Shown here piece by piece: positions 31,548 through 41,672 of a DNA stretch of 64,000 nucleotides. Each line of letters opens with the position of its first letter. Positions within the stretch are counted from its first letter, which is position 1. Below the pieces are notes generated by a model. The model was not told where the DNA came from. It did not search any database and worked only from the letters and a program-made list of their open reading frames with translations. A program made the position numbers and the translations under genes. The DNA is from Macrostomum hystrix. Taxonomy: Eukaryota > Platyhelminthes > Macrostomidae. The stretch is from positions 8,743,001-8,807,000 of the forward strand of contig CATNEN010000007.1 of assembly GCA_950097015.1 (NCBI GenBank). Direction: 5' to 3'.

Positions 31548-32210
31548 TGTTGTACCCAGGGCACGATCCTTACGGCCTGGCTGGGCGACAGCCCGGGAGA
31601 GGGAACCCCTAGCTGGGGCAGGTCCCGCCGCCTGATTCCTTGACGACGCCGCGAGAGTTCGCTGGTGCCGCCGCCCAGAGACCTGCGAAAGTTCGCGAGG
31701 ACTCAGGTGCCTAAGCAGAGCGAGAGTTCACTCCGAGTTGCCCGCGGAACGCCCGGAAGAAAACAAAGGCACACTCACGGTTAGCCAGAGACGGATAGAT
31801 AGAATTAACTCAGACGTAGGTGTTGTATTTAATTCGGCCCAGTCGCACTGAGTACCGCAAGGAAGTGGGACAAAAAACATGCTCACGGGCCATGCGGCAC
31901 GCATGCAGCATTTAAATAGTGCGTGAAAAACGCGGTGGGGCAGATAAAGGGGAGCCGGGACGGAGGGAATAAACGGGCCCAGCCAATCGCTGGAGCCAAG
32001 GCAGGACACAAAGGAACGGGGGAAGGTAGAAATGTAAAGGGCCGGCCAATCGCAGGGCCGCAGGGGCAGGGAGGAAGGAAAGGGGCACGCCACGCCAGGG
32101 GTGGGGCATAAGCCACCAAACGGGCGTTGCTGAGAGCGAGGGACAGGAGAGAGAAAACACGCAGAAAAAATATGCACAGGCCTTGGAGGTAGGGTTGAGC
32201 ACGCACAACA
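31548..32210 (-). mobile_element. Solo LTR, 663 bp
   Basis: A GC-rich block with perfect inverted ends TGTTGT...ACAACA, flanked by a 4-bp direct repeat ATAT (31544-31547 and 32211-32214). On the minus strand it has two CCAAT-type GATTGG boxes and a TATA-like TATTTAAA near 31912, as expected of an LTR promoter. No internal retrotransposon sequence is present, so it is a solo LTR left by recombination; the family is not identified. Confidence 0.65.
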
Positions 32211-32214
32211 ATAT

Positions 32215-32465
32215 TGATCCATATGGATTAGCCACTGAGGTCTATACAGAGGAATGTCAGTTGTCCTTTTCATCAGGGTCTTTGACAAGAGTCGCTGAAT
32301 ATCGATCGTCGATGATGAAAGTTAGTTCATCGAACGCTCGTAAAAGGAGGAAAATTTTCTTACAGATGGTGGTCTTTCACGAAAATCGGTCATTCGGTTT
32401 TTGTAGCTATCGTGAAGTGGGCAGTGGGTATTTGAATAGCCCCGTGGTCTTTTCCCATGTGGAAA
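32215..32465 (-). repeat. Dispersed repeat, family R1, copy 3
   Basis: Its reverse complement aligns with 25350-25585. The terminal gggaaaagaccac end runs straight into the 28-bp satellite at 32443-32867. Confidence 0.5.
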
Positions 32466-32867
32466 AATAGCGTGGTCTTTTCCCACGTGGAAAAATAGTG
32501 TGGTCTTTTCCCATGTGGAAAAATAGCGTGGTCTTTTCCTATGTGGAAAAATAGCGTGGTCTTTTCCCATGTGGAAAAATAGCGTGGTCTTTTCCCATGT
32601 GGAAAAATAGCGTGGTCTTTTCCCATGTGGAAAAATAGCGTGGTCTTTTCCCATGTGGAAAAATAGCGTGGTCTTTTCCCATGTGGAAAAATAGCGTGGT
32701 CTTTTCCCACGTGGAAAAATAGTGTGGTCTTTTCCCATGTGGAAAAATAGCGTGGTCTTTTCCTATGTGGAAAAATAGCGTGGTCTTTTCCCATGTGGAA
32801 AAATAGCGTGGTCTTTTCCCATGTGGAAAAATAGCGTGGTCTTTTCCCATGTGGAAAAATAGCGTGG
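32443..32867. repeat. 28-bp satellite, about 15 copies
   Basis: Units of gtggtcttttcccatgtgga plus aaaatagc. Each unit holds an imperfect hairpin TTTTCC-CATGT-GGAAAA; a few units have CACGTG instead of CATGTG, making an E-box-like palindrome. Confidence 0.93.
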
Positions 32868-33274
32868 GAGTATGCTTGTGAGCGTTAGAGCAGCTTTCTA
32901 AGGCAAATATCTAGATGTAGAAACATGAATCTATTGCCTACTTACTTGAATTAGAGATATCACTATAGTAACATTTACCAACGGCAGACAGCTGGCTGTG
33001 ACAACAGAATGCCATGAATTGCCGATCACTGTATCATTTCTTTGGTAATAACTGAATTCAATGGCGCCTTTGGATTTGGTTTATAATCGTCACTTCTACT
33101 TTATTATTGACTTTGCCTATAAGTAAAGCTTCTACCAGAATAGGCTTCTTGACAGTCGACAAGTCAATGTGATCATCATTTATCTAGTAAGACAACTAGT
33201 CTTCAAATACGAATTGCCAATCATTAGGGAACACAATTGATCTACTCTCTACCACAATGCTCTCTTCACAGAGC
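32868..33274. other. Intergenic, nothing recognised
   Basis: AT-rich single-copy-looking sequence between the satellite and the lectin pseudogene. Confidence 0.5.
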
Positions 33275-33420
33275 TCAGTGAAGCGGAGACAGGCTCTCGC
33301 AGAGACCAAGGCTGGCGGATGAGAAGTCGCACTTCTGCTCCGCTGTCACTCCGCTGACTGTCTTGATGAACGGACTGCAAATGCAGAGCGCGCCGTCGAT
33401 TGAAATGGAGTGAGTCTTAC
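33275..33420 (-). pseudogene. Internally deleted copy of the PAN/C-type-lectin gene
   Basis: On the minus strand the chain reads ISIDGALCICSPFIKTVSGV, TAEQKC, then directly DFSSASLGLCESLSPLH and stop. The first part matches the start of the mature lectins (NGSLCVNSPFVETFARVTTE, QQC) and the last part matches their C-terminus (DFSSADFGLCECLSPFA). About 170 residues, including the whole lectin fold, are missing while the frame is kept. The signal peptide is not recognisable upstream. It is probably a pseudogene; a short secreted peptide cannot be excluded. Confidence 0.7.
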
Positions 33421-33779
33421 AGATTGGATCCTGAGCTACAGAACTCGCCCAACACGAACAATGTTCCAATTTCAATTCCGTGCAATTTCCTATTTTATTG
33501 GGATGCTTTTAGTCCTACTTTTCACTCCAAACCCTCTAGCTGTTTGTCAATGTTCGCTCGTTACATTAATAACATTCTCACATGCTATTTTGGGCAGGTG
33601 ATGAAGGCACCATTATCGCATTGGCCAAACATGAGCCAACATGTTCCTACAATCGATGGCAGCTTTTAGCTAAGCGTGGCATCTATTTCGAAGACGTCAG
33701 TTAAAGCACTATCTGAATGCACTGTGAGCTACCCAACAGCCTGAGTCCAACCCCGCGGTTCAGAAGTTGCAGACGTTTT

Positions 33780-33799
33780 AGATAGATAGATAGATAGAT

Positions 33800-33890
<91 letters not shown>
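33780..33890. repeat. (TAGA)n microsatellite
   Basis: About 27 tetranucleotide units with one interruption (gatgatag near 33797). The open minus-strand frame through it is a by-product. Confidence 0.97.
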
Positions 33891-34555
33891 CTAGCGGGCC
33901 TTGAAACCCGCTTCCCCAATACAAGTTAGCTCCTAAACAGGTGCCATCCTTCATCTATCACCATTTGATAATTATGTGAGCTTGGCTACTCTTAGCTCAG
34001 CCCAAAAAGGAGATGAGAATTACAGCGTAAATAGGTGCGTTGCTAGGGACTTGCGGAATCAGCCACATTTTCACAGCGTGTCTGTCTGCGCAGCTTAGGC
34101 AGGGCGGATTTCAGAATGCCTGCACTCTTCACTCCATTCTGAAGAGTGAAATATTATTGGATTCGGCTTCTTCGTGCAATATTTATGCTTTGCAGATCTA
34201 TTTATGGAAGACAGCAAAGCAAAAGGCAAGACTCCAAACGTCTAATACCTGCTGGTGCTTCAGAATTGCGAATTGTGAGAGGCCTGCGAACAGACCAGGA
34301 AAGAAGCTGAGAACCCTTTGTAGAACAACAATGGCAGGAATGTTGTGCGTGGCATGCTGTGCTGACAATTGGCAGGAATTCTGAGCTAAGGAGGCTGTAG
34401 GCGGCAGTGTGGCCAATTATACAGCCAATTTACTGAGTTTACAGACAGCTAAAACTTTTATAGGTGGTATTTGCTGTCCCAGCGATGACAGTAACTGAAA
34501 GTAACTGACAATAATTTATAGTGTTTGACAGTATTTACCGTGTTGGATAGTGTCA
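33891..34555. other. Intergenic, nothing recognised
   Basis: Mixed sequence with degenerate tgacagta-like motifs from about 34480 that continue after the SINE at 34556, so the SINE appears inserted in a short degenerate repeat. Confidence 0.4.
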
Positions 34556-34838
34556 GGTTGTAGCCTTCTGGTTAGAGCATCGGACTCACGACTTGAAGGT
34601 CAGGGGTTCGATTCCCGACTTCACTGGGACAATTTGTGTCCTTTGGCACCCAGCTGTTAAATGTTTACCTGCATTACCAGCATTAGCTGGGGTAATTAAG
34701 TGTGGGTGTGGCGTCCCCCCAGTCCATGGACTGAACAGCCGTACGCATTTTTTTCAGATGTGCAGCGCAATAACTGCGGCTGTGCTGTCTGCTGCACACC
34801 TGGCCCAATTGTGGTGTAATCAATTGTTATTATTAATA
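34556..34838 (+). mobile_element. tRNA-derived SINE-B
   Basis: Begins with a tRNA-like head: A box TAGCCTTCTGGTTAGAGCAT and B box GGGGTTCGATTCCCGA, correctly spaced. A body of about 200 bp follows, ending caattgttattattaat. That end matches the tail of SINE-A (caattattattatt), which suggests the same LINE partner. The head is not a functional tRNA gene because no acceptor stem closes it. Confidence 0.8.
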
Positions 34839-35110
34839 TTGGACAGTGATTTACAGTATTTGACTGCAATTGACAGTAGTCGACAGAGCATTTGGTAAAT
34901 TCGACCATTAAAAAGAAAACATTTAATGGGTACCTCAGCGGCCAGATATGTGAGTGTGGAGATAGCAAAACAACAAATTGAATAAAAACATGAGTACATG
35001 TGAATGCCTGAAACTGTACACGTGTCAGGTGTAGGATCAGCAGTTGTAAGATATCTGATTTTTAGAGTGGCCTGGGCTCAATCTGAGCTCAAACTAAACT
35101 AAAAAATTTG
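34839..35110. other. Spacer between SINE-B and lectin A
   Basis: Under 300 bases. A tRNA-like stretch at about 35020-35085 (gtgtcaggtgtaggatcagc, then a B-box-like gggctcaatctgag) may be a second, decayed SINE-B head. Confidence 0.3.
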
Positions 35111-35839
35111 TTAGGCAAAAGGCGACAGGCACTCGCAGAGGCCAAAGTCGGCAGATGAGAAGTCGACCAAGCCGGACTTTCCAGAGAAGACGGCGGTGGC
35201 ATTTTGTCCGTTTTTATCGTCGGGCTCAGAGGTAGCCCAAAGTCCGCTGTCTACGGTGATGTTGCAGCCGACCCAGTGCCAACCGCCTGAAGGCTCCTCG
35301 CTCCCGGGAGCCTGAAAGCCTCCCAGCCACATGGAGCCTCCGCTGAGCCGACTGGCTCTGATGCCTTGAATGTGACTCAGCTCTTCCGCGCTCGTCACGT
35401 CCGCCATGATGACCAGGCCGCTCTCTGACTCGCATCTCGACTTTATCGGTGGCCACGTGCCAGCAGGACTGTCGTAGACCCTGTACTTCACTCCGCACCA
35501 GTCGTCTCCGTATTCCACCGGACACAGCAGTCCCGGTGACAGTCCCGGCTGCTGCCTCACGAACACCCGGCCTCGTCTGGTACAGCCGCAGTCCCTCACA
35601 GACTTGCTGCACTTGTTGAACACGAACAGCTGGCACGGACCATCGGACAGGCTGAAGGCCTGGCACTGCGGCCTCAGTCCGCACATGATGGCGCACTGCT
35701 GCTCCGTTGTCACGCGCGCGAAAGTCTCTACGAAAGGGCTGTTGACGCACAGTGAGCCGTTGAGTTGGCTGAACTTTGTTGAGCACGTTGATGCCGCTGC
35801 CGCTACGGCCACAAAAGACAGAAGCATCTCTGAACGCAT
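35111..35839 (-). CDS. Secreted PAN-like plus C-type-lectin-like protein A
   Basis: Intronless, 242 aa from the chosen ATG at 35839, which opens a signal peptide (MRSEMLLSFVAVAAAAS); an in-frame ATG 51 codons upstream gives an implausible extension and lies upstream of the TATA-like box. The mature chain has a Cys-rich PAN/apple-like region (CSTKFSQLNGSLC...CAIMCGLRPQCQAF...CQLFVFNKC...CGC) and then a C-type-lectin-like domain (CPVEYGDDWCGVKY; MWLGGF; GWHWVGCN; LWATSEPDDKNGQN; GLCECLSP). The sugar-specificity tripeptide reads EPD rather than EPN, so carbohydrate binding is uncertain. Probably a secreted recognition or adhesion protein. The paralogue B lies 2.1 kb away, and a 178-bp tract is identical to it. 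Confidence 0.85.
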   Translation of the reverse strand: MRSEMLLSFVAVAAAASTCSTKFSQLNGSLCVNSPFVETFARVTTEQQCAIMCGLRPQCQAFSLSDGPCQLFVFNKCSKSVRDCGCTRRGRVFVRQQPGLSPGLLCPVEYGDDWCGVKYRVYDSPAGTWPPIKSRCESESGLVIMADVTSAEELSHIQGIRASRLSGGSMWLGGFQAPGSEEPSGGWHWVGCNITVDSGLWATSEPDDKNGQNATAVFSGKSGLVDFSSADFGLCECLSPFA

Positions 35840-35897
35840 GGTGCCCTGAATGCTCAACCGCGGCTTTGCCAGACCTTCCTGCTGCTCAGCACTGCTA

Positions 35898-35905
35898 GTT
35901 TTATG
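35898..35905 (-). promoter_or_regulatory. TATA-like box of lectin A
   Basis: CATAAAAC on the minus strand about 60 bases upstream of the ATG at 35839, with a CCAAT box (CCAATCAG, about 35935-35942) some 35 bases further up. Confidence 0.4.
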
Positions 35906-35942
35906 AGACTTAAATGCCAAAGCATCATGCGAGCGCTGATTG

Positions 35943-36299
35943 GCTGGACGTGAAAACTTAGGCAGCCCTGGAAGCACCACTAACCCAAACATTTGTAGTC
36001 CTCTCTACTGCAGCCTTCTGTTTTTAAGATCGGATTGAGCTAATCTGCAGTTAATTCAGTCCAATTTTCTCAGTTTGTTTCGGGAGTATCATCGTTAAGT
36101 GAAAATATTTTATTTACAGGTTTTTAGTTAAGCTCAAGGCACTGTGGTAAAATTGTGTCCACTTTCGTATTAAAAAATTTGTCAAAATAAAATCGAACCT
36201 TCGATGCTCTGAAGAAGTCACACTGCGCATTCAGGTGGCTTTTCCTGTCTGAAGAATGTTAAACTCTCAGGGACCGCGCAGGCGCGGCCAGGGACGATC
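35943..36299. other. Intergenic, nothing recognised
   Basis: Sequence upstream of lectin A; no gene or repeat seen. Confidence 0.4.
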
Positions 36300-36600
36300 A
36301 GCCCGCCATGTCGACCGTCTTTTTGAAGACGCCCCAGCACCTGTGCGGTCCCTGCGTCCTGCAGCGGCTCTGGGCAGTCAGAGCTGAACTGCTCGTCCGC
36401 AGGTCAGATGCCAGCTGTGCGAGCATGCCCCTTCTCCAGGCAGATTTCAGCGTTCGGCAGTTAAAGGTTGCTAGCCTTAGAGCGCGGTTTGTAAAGGCTG
36501 CCGCCGCCAGGCGGGCGACGTGAAGCATGTCAGAGACCTGGCTCTGAGACGCGCGATTTGACGCTCCCCCTCGTTGGCCAGTTATGTGGTCGGCGTGGGG
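36300..36600 (-). mobile_element. Fragment of a non-LTR retrotransposon (APE endonuclease start)
   Basis: The minus-strand peptide LRLATFNCRTLKSAWRRGML followed by AQLASDL is the typical first strand and helix of the apurinic-type endonuclease that opens LINE ORF2 proteins of the RTE/CR1 sort. The downstream catalytic motifs are absent, so only the 5' piece of the domain remains. An (ATT)n run (about 36606-36630) adjoins it. Confidence 0.5.
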
Positions 36601-36635
36601 CGTAACTATTATTATTATTATTATTATTAACCCAA

Positions 36636-37215
36636 ATCCATCACCTGTATCACCTAAATGCATCACCTGTATCACCTAAATTCATCACCTGTATCACCTA
36701 AATTCATCACCTGTATCACCTAAATGCATCACCTGAATCACCTTATCACCTAAATGCATCACCTGTATCACCTAAATGCATCACCTGAATCACCTAAATG
36801 CATCACCTGTATCACCTTATCACCTAAATGCATCACCTGTATCACCTAAATGCATCACCTGTATCACCTCAATACATCACCTGTATCACCTCAATACATC
36901 ACCTGTATCACCTCAATACATCACCTGTATCACCTCAATACATCACCTGTATCACCTCAATGCATCACCTGTAACACCTAAATGCATCACCTGTATCACC
37001 TCAATACATCACCTGTATCACCTCATTACATCACCTGTATCACCTCAATACATCACCTGTAACACCTAAATGCATCACCTGTATCACCTCAATACATCAC
37101 CTGTAACACCTAAATGCATCACCTGTATCACCTAAATGCATCACCTGTATCACCTAAATGCATCACCTGTATCACCTAAATGCATCACCTGTAACACCTA
37201 AATGCACCACCTGTA
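36636..37215. repeat. 22-bp satellite, about 26 copies
   Basis: Units of cacctaaatgcatcacctgtat, with cctcaata variants concentrated in the middle of the array and a few shortened units (cacctt). Confidence 0.95.
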
Positions 37216-37971
37216 TCTGAAACAGGACAGGAATGTATGGAATCTAGTGAATTGCCACAGAATATTTACCCTAAAAGCTGCCAATGTGATCGCATACCTG
37301 TCGCTTCTAGAGCAGAGTCGCGTACTCCTGACTTGACTGCACCCGGAAACTACCTCACACGCATTTCTGCATCCTGGCTAGTGAACCTGTGATCCCAGAT
37401 CCCAGAGCGATTGGGTCGATACAAAAACTCTGCGAAAGTCGGGCAGGAAGCGGCAGGCTAGAAACCTGCTTTCTCTGAATTTTTATTCCTGACTGCTGTC
37501 AAATTAGCGAGTACAAAGACGAGTTTAAATATTATTTCAGATGCTTTGGCAGTCGTGTGATGGCTCGTGCTGTCTTGTTCAAGCCATCATGGAAATCGCA
37601 GACAGTTGCGGATTTTGTCTGCAATTCTTTTTTGCTGTCAAAGTGCTAAAAATAAATCACACAGAATAAACCGATGATTTATAGGGCTCAAATTCGACTG
37701 GACTGGAATGACCAACGCTTCTTATGCTGATTGGTCTGAAAAAATGTGGACGGCCAAAACAAGGTCAACTTTTTCACAAGCAGATCAGGGGGCAGTTCAG
37801 GAACATTGTCATCCTGCAAAGAGGTGCATGTAAAGGCATGCAAATACGATCCGAGAGTTTTTTACTGTGAAATCTACTTCAGGCAGGTTTTGCTGTTTCA
37901 GTTTCACATTTGTTTTCGAGTTCCATCAGATTGCTGACAGCTTCAGCAAATTAACAAAGACTCAAGCCGCC
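37216..37971. other. Intergenic, 3' flank of lectin B
   Basis: No gene seen. A minus-strand AATAAA (TTTATT on the plus strand, near 37484) may serve lectin B. Confidence 0.35.
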
Positions 37972-38751
37972 TTAGTTAAAAGGAGACACGCACTCGCACA
38001 GCAGCTTGGACGCACTAGCGAAAACTGTCGGCAAGTCCGCTAATTTAGGAAAACCAGAGTAGCGACCAAGAGCCTCTTCCTGTGAATTTTCGATGTTGTC
38101 AATACCGTCGTTCGGCTCACCGCTCGACCAGAAGCTACTGTTCACGGGGATGTTGCAGCCCACCCAGTACCAGCCGACAGAGGGAGAGCTGCTTCCGGGA
38201 GCCTGGAAGCCTCCCAGCCACATGGAGCTGCCGCTGGCTCTCAGTGACCAAATCGACTCCACGTGGTTCATCTCTGTCGAGCTCGTCACGTCCGCCATGA
38301 TCACCAGACCGCTCTCGTTGTCGCACTTCTGTCGACTCGTGATCCACGAGCTGTCAGTCGTGCTGAAGACCCTGTACTTCACTCCGCACCAGTCATCTCC
38401 GTATCCCACCGGACACAGCAGACCCGGCGACAGTCCCGGCTGCTGCCTCACGAACACCCGGCCTCGTCTGGTACAGCCGCAGTCCCTCACAGACTTGCTG
38501 CACTTGTTGAACACGAACAGCTGGCACGGACCATCGGACAGGCTGAAGGCCTGGCACTGCGGCCTCAGTCCGCACATGATGGCGCACTGCTGCTCCGTTG
38601 TCACGCTGTTGAATGTCAGGCTGAATGGGCTGGTGATGCACAGTGAGCCGTCAATCAACTGGAATTCGGTATTGCATTCGATATCTCCAGCCAGAATGCA
38701 TGTGGCACTTTCTAACAAGATAAAGATCTGGAGTAAAACTGCGGGTTTCAT
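37972..38751 (-). CDS. Secreted PAN-like plus C-type-lectin-like protein B
   Basis: Intronless, 259 aa, with an N-terminal signal peptide (MKPAVLLQIFILLESATCIL). Same architecture as its neighbour at 35111: a Cys-rich PAN/apple-like region followed by a C-type-lectin-like domain (YGDDWCGVKYRV; MWLGGF; GWYWVGCN; FWSSGEPNDGID; LCECVSPFN). Here the EPN motif of mannose-type calcium-dependent lectins is present, as are the WxW-like and terminal CEC residues, so sugar binding is more plausible than in A. The central 178 bp (38429-38606) are identical to lectin A while both flanks have diverged. A TATA box lies about 80 bases upstream of the ATG. Confidence 0.88.
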   Translation of the reverse strand: MKPAVLLQIFILLESATCILAGDIECNTEFQLIDGSLCITSPFSLTFNSVTTEQQCAIMCGLRPQCQAFSLSDGPCQLFVFNKCSKSVRDCGCTRRGRVFVRQQPGLSPGLLCPVGYGDDWCGVKYRVFSTTDSSWITSRQKCDNESGLVIMADVTSSTEMNHVESIWSLRASGSSMWLGGFQAPGSSSPSVGWYWVGCNIPVNSSFWSSGEPNDGIDNIENSQEEALGRYSGFPKLADLPTVFASASKLLCECVSPFN

Positions 38752-38831
38752 TTTCAGTCGCCTCTTCAGCAGTCGTGCAATTGTCCTACAGCTAGTAGAT
38801 CCCGCACTAGACTTGCGCTCACAGCGTACGG

Positions 38832-38839
38832 TTTATATC
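38832..38839 (-). promoter_or_regulatory. TATA box of lectin B
   Basis: GATATAAAC on the minus strand, about 80 bases above the ATG at 38751. Transcription would start near 38805 and leave a 5' UTR of about 50 bases. Confidence 0.5.
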
Positions 38840-39227
38840 TTGGGAGTGACACGGTTTCTTCTGATTCGCCGGCGCAAGATTGCTTGGCAACAGAAACTGC
38901 TACAGAATGATTGGGACGTAGACGATTAAAATTGTCCATGCTGCCGCTGCTCTGTCTCATTGTTTCTTTTACGAGCGTATAGTCAAGCCGGAAACACACT
39001 GCAGCAATTAGCCTTCCTTCCGTGTCGACTAATCACAAAAGTTTTTCATGTTTCGCGTTTCCCGTCGATTTCAGTGAACCACAGTGCTACATTGTGCTGC
39101 AGCTGGGACCAACACTCAGCGACTTGCATCAGAGACAGCAACCGAAGCAACCTCATGGCTCTGCCTCCGCTGGTATTTTCGTCCTTGAAAAAAAGCTAGA
39201 TTTGGCAAGATAGATCCCTGTAGAATT
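38840..39227. other. Intergenic, nothing recognised
   Basis: Upstream region of lectin B up to the 60-bp satellite; no gene or repeat seen. Confidence 0.4.
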
Positions 39228-39229
39228 GG

Positions 39230-39832
39230 GATATTTTCCATACCGTACTATATTCGCAGCTGTGATGGAGCTGCTAGCCTTCCAGCAAGTTTATAATCCA
39301 TACCGTACTATATTCGCAGCTGTGATGGAGCTGCTAGCCTTCCAGCCTGTTTATAATCCATACCGTACTATATTCGCAGCTGTGATGGAGCTACTAGCCT
39401 TCCAGCCAGTTTATAATCCATACCGTACTATATTCGTAGCTGTGATGGAGCTGCTAGCCTTCCAGCCAGTTTATAATCCATACCGTACTATATTCGCAGC
39501 TGTGATGGAGCTGCTAGCCTTCCAGCCAGTTTATAATCCATACCGTACTATATTCGCAGCTGTGATGGAGCTGCTAGCCTTCCAGCCAGTTTATAATCCA
39601 TACCGTACTATATTCGCAGCTGTGATGGAGCTGCTAGCCTTCCAGCCAGTTTATAATCCATACCGTACTATATTCGTAGCTGTGATGGAGCTGCTAGCCT
39701 TCCAGCCAGTTTATAATCCATACCGTACTATATTCGCAGCTGTGATGGAGCTGCTAGCCTTCCAGCCAGTTTATAATCCATACCGTACTATATTCGCAGC
39801 TGTGATGGAGCTGCTAGACTTCCAATTATCCT
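39230..39832. repeat. 60-bp satellite, 10 copies
   Basis: Ten almost perfect 60-bp units beginning ccataccgtactatattcgc. Because 60 is a multiple of three, a 221-codon frame with a 20-residue period stays open, but it has no ATG before the array and its differences include amino-acid changes (A/V) as well as silent ones. I treat it as non-coding. Confidence 0.97.
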
Positions 39833-41672
39833 CTTTGGATAATTCTCTCAGTTGGTTGGATTCTATGCGAATAGTTCTGTCGGTAGGTTAACACTCGCGA
39901 TATTTTTTTTCTGGTATGTTTTGCGAGTTTGTCAAACAAACAGAACCTACTGTCTGCCGAAGTACGGGCTTGCATTGCTATTGAAAACTTGGTTGACAAG
40001 ATATTTTCTACAAATCTTCAAATGAGGGGCATCAGCGAAAGTATCGAGCACGATACTGCCAGTAGAGTGGGAAGGGTTCGCTAAATCATTACTAATGCGT
40101 CGGTATTGTCGGTCGATAATTCTAGATAATTCTAAGGAAGCTCAGAGCCTCATCAGATACTGCACAGCTCCATGCAATCTTCAGTGTCAACTCAGAAGTC
40201 ATGAAGCCACTCCTCAGCCTCTGTGAGCTTGTATCGGAGCTGCTCTGACTCGTGGCTGAAATCCGTTGTAATCGAAGTAACTTTTCTATTGATCACTGGC
40301 ACCAGCCTCCACCTCCTACATCGCGCACATGGATTTGTAGCCCAGCCAGCCTATCCTGCCATTTGCATAAGCCGCCCGTCGTTTGCCCGGCCTTGCCGAT
40401 AATCCGGCCGCGTTGATGGAGCGCGAATCTGCTGCAGTACGCAGCTGCACACCGCACTGCGCTTGAGAGCAGTGCGCGTAGCCTGAAGCTGTGCGGAAAA
40501 ATTGGGGATCTTTCCGCGAAACTAAGCGTGCATTGCAGTGTGGCTGCATGCAGCCCGATTCATTAGCCGCCTCGCTGCGTCCCCAGATCTCCTTGTTCAG
40601 CGGCGCCGCAGAGCCTTCTAAGCTTTCTTCGCCGGCTCAATTCCCAATCGGGCGTCGCCATCTACGCCGTATCTACGAGCGGAAGGCGTCTAAAAGTGCA
40701 CGGTTAGCCGACACGTCTGCTTAAACTGTGCCGCTGGCACAAGGACTGAAAGGCTTCAAAATATTTCTCTGTTTGCCTTTTGACCTGTTTTGGTCTCATG
40801 TGGTTTGCTTGAGTTTTTTCGAGCTATTTAGTGTCTTGAAAATAAGTAAAAACAAAAGAAGCTATGGTTAATGTGATAACAAGGCAGTTTATTGAACTGT
40901 ACCAAAGTGAATATGTATTTAACCCCAGGCATTCACGCTAAAACCAGAAAGCGGCTTTCGGTGCTTGAGAAGCCGTGCAAAACTCTCGCATCAGGTGCGA
41001 ATGCGGTGTTAAGGGATACGGGCCTCTCAGCCTGTCCCAGTGGCATCGCGAGAAGGAAGCCCTTCCTGCGAAAATGTCTAACAGATTCAGTTGAGGAAAA
41101 GTAGAAAATAACAATGTGACTAAAAGCAGCCGCTCAGACTTTCAAGAGCTTGGTTCTGGCAAAAGATTCTGTTGATGAAGAGTTTACGTACTGCGCAAAA
41201 CAGCAGGAGAGCTAAGAATTGGTTTAGAACAGAGCATATCATATTTGTATCAGAAACATTACATTTCGATGAATAAGTTTAAAATAAAAAGTGGCTTGCA
41301 GAAATTTTCATAAGCGCTTCATCATCAGTAGTGGCCTCGAAGACCTGCATTGCAGATGCAGCTGTGTACAGAAATGATTGACATCTCAACAAGACTCAAC
41401 ATCCTCCAGAGAGACACTTTCCAAAAACTATAAAATCGATCAGGCATAGACTCAAACCAATGCAGCATAAGATCGCAGTTGATAAGGATAGCTAATTGCG
41501 GCCAAGCATCAAGCAACAGCAGAGGTGGCCTAACTGCACTGCAAGTTTCACAGAGGCCAGATACAAAACAGCAGGGAGAATTCTACATTTTTGTGAAATG
41601 AAAACTCAAAACTTCGTCCGGGGAGGTCAGATAGAAATCGTTCATAGAGCTATCGGGCGGGCGCAACAACCG
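39833..41672. other. Intergenic, 3' flank of the glutamate receptor gene
   Basis: No gene recognised. A minus-strand AATAAA (about 40888-40893) could be the receptor's poly(A) signal, 780 bases past the stop. Confidence 0.4.

Noticed and set aside
34560-34632. Functional tRNA gene
   Set aside because: A and B boxes are present but the acceptor stem does not close and the sequence continues into a SINE body with an (ATT)n tail.
39226-39891. 221-codon frame with a 20-residue repeat
   Set aside because: It is open only because the DNA unit is 60 bp; it lacks an ATG before the array, and its unit differences include amino-acid changes as well as silent ones, so nothing points to selection on a protein.
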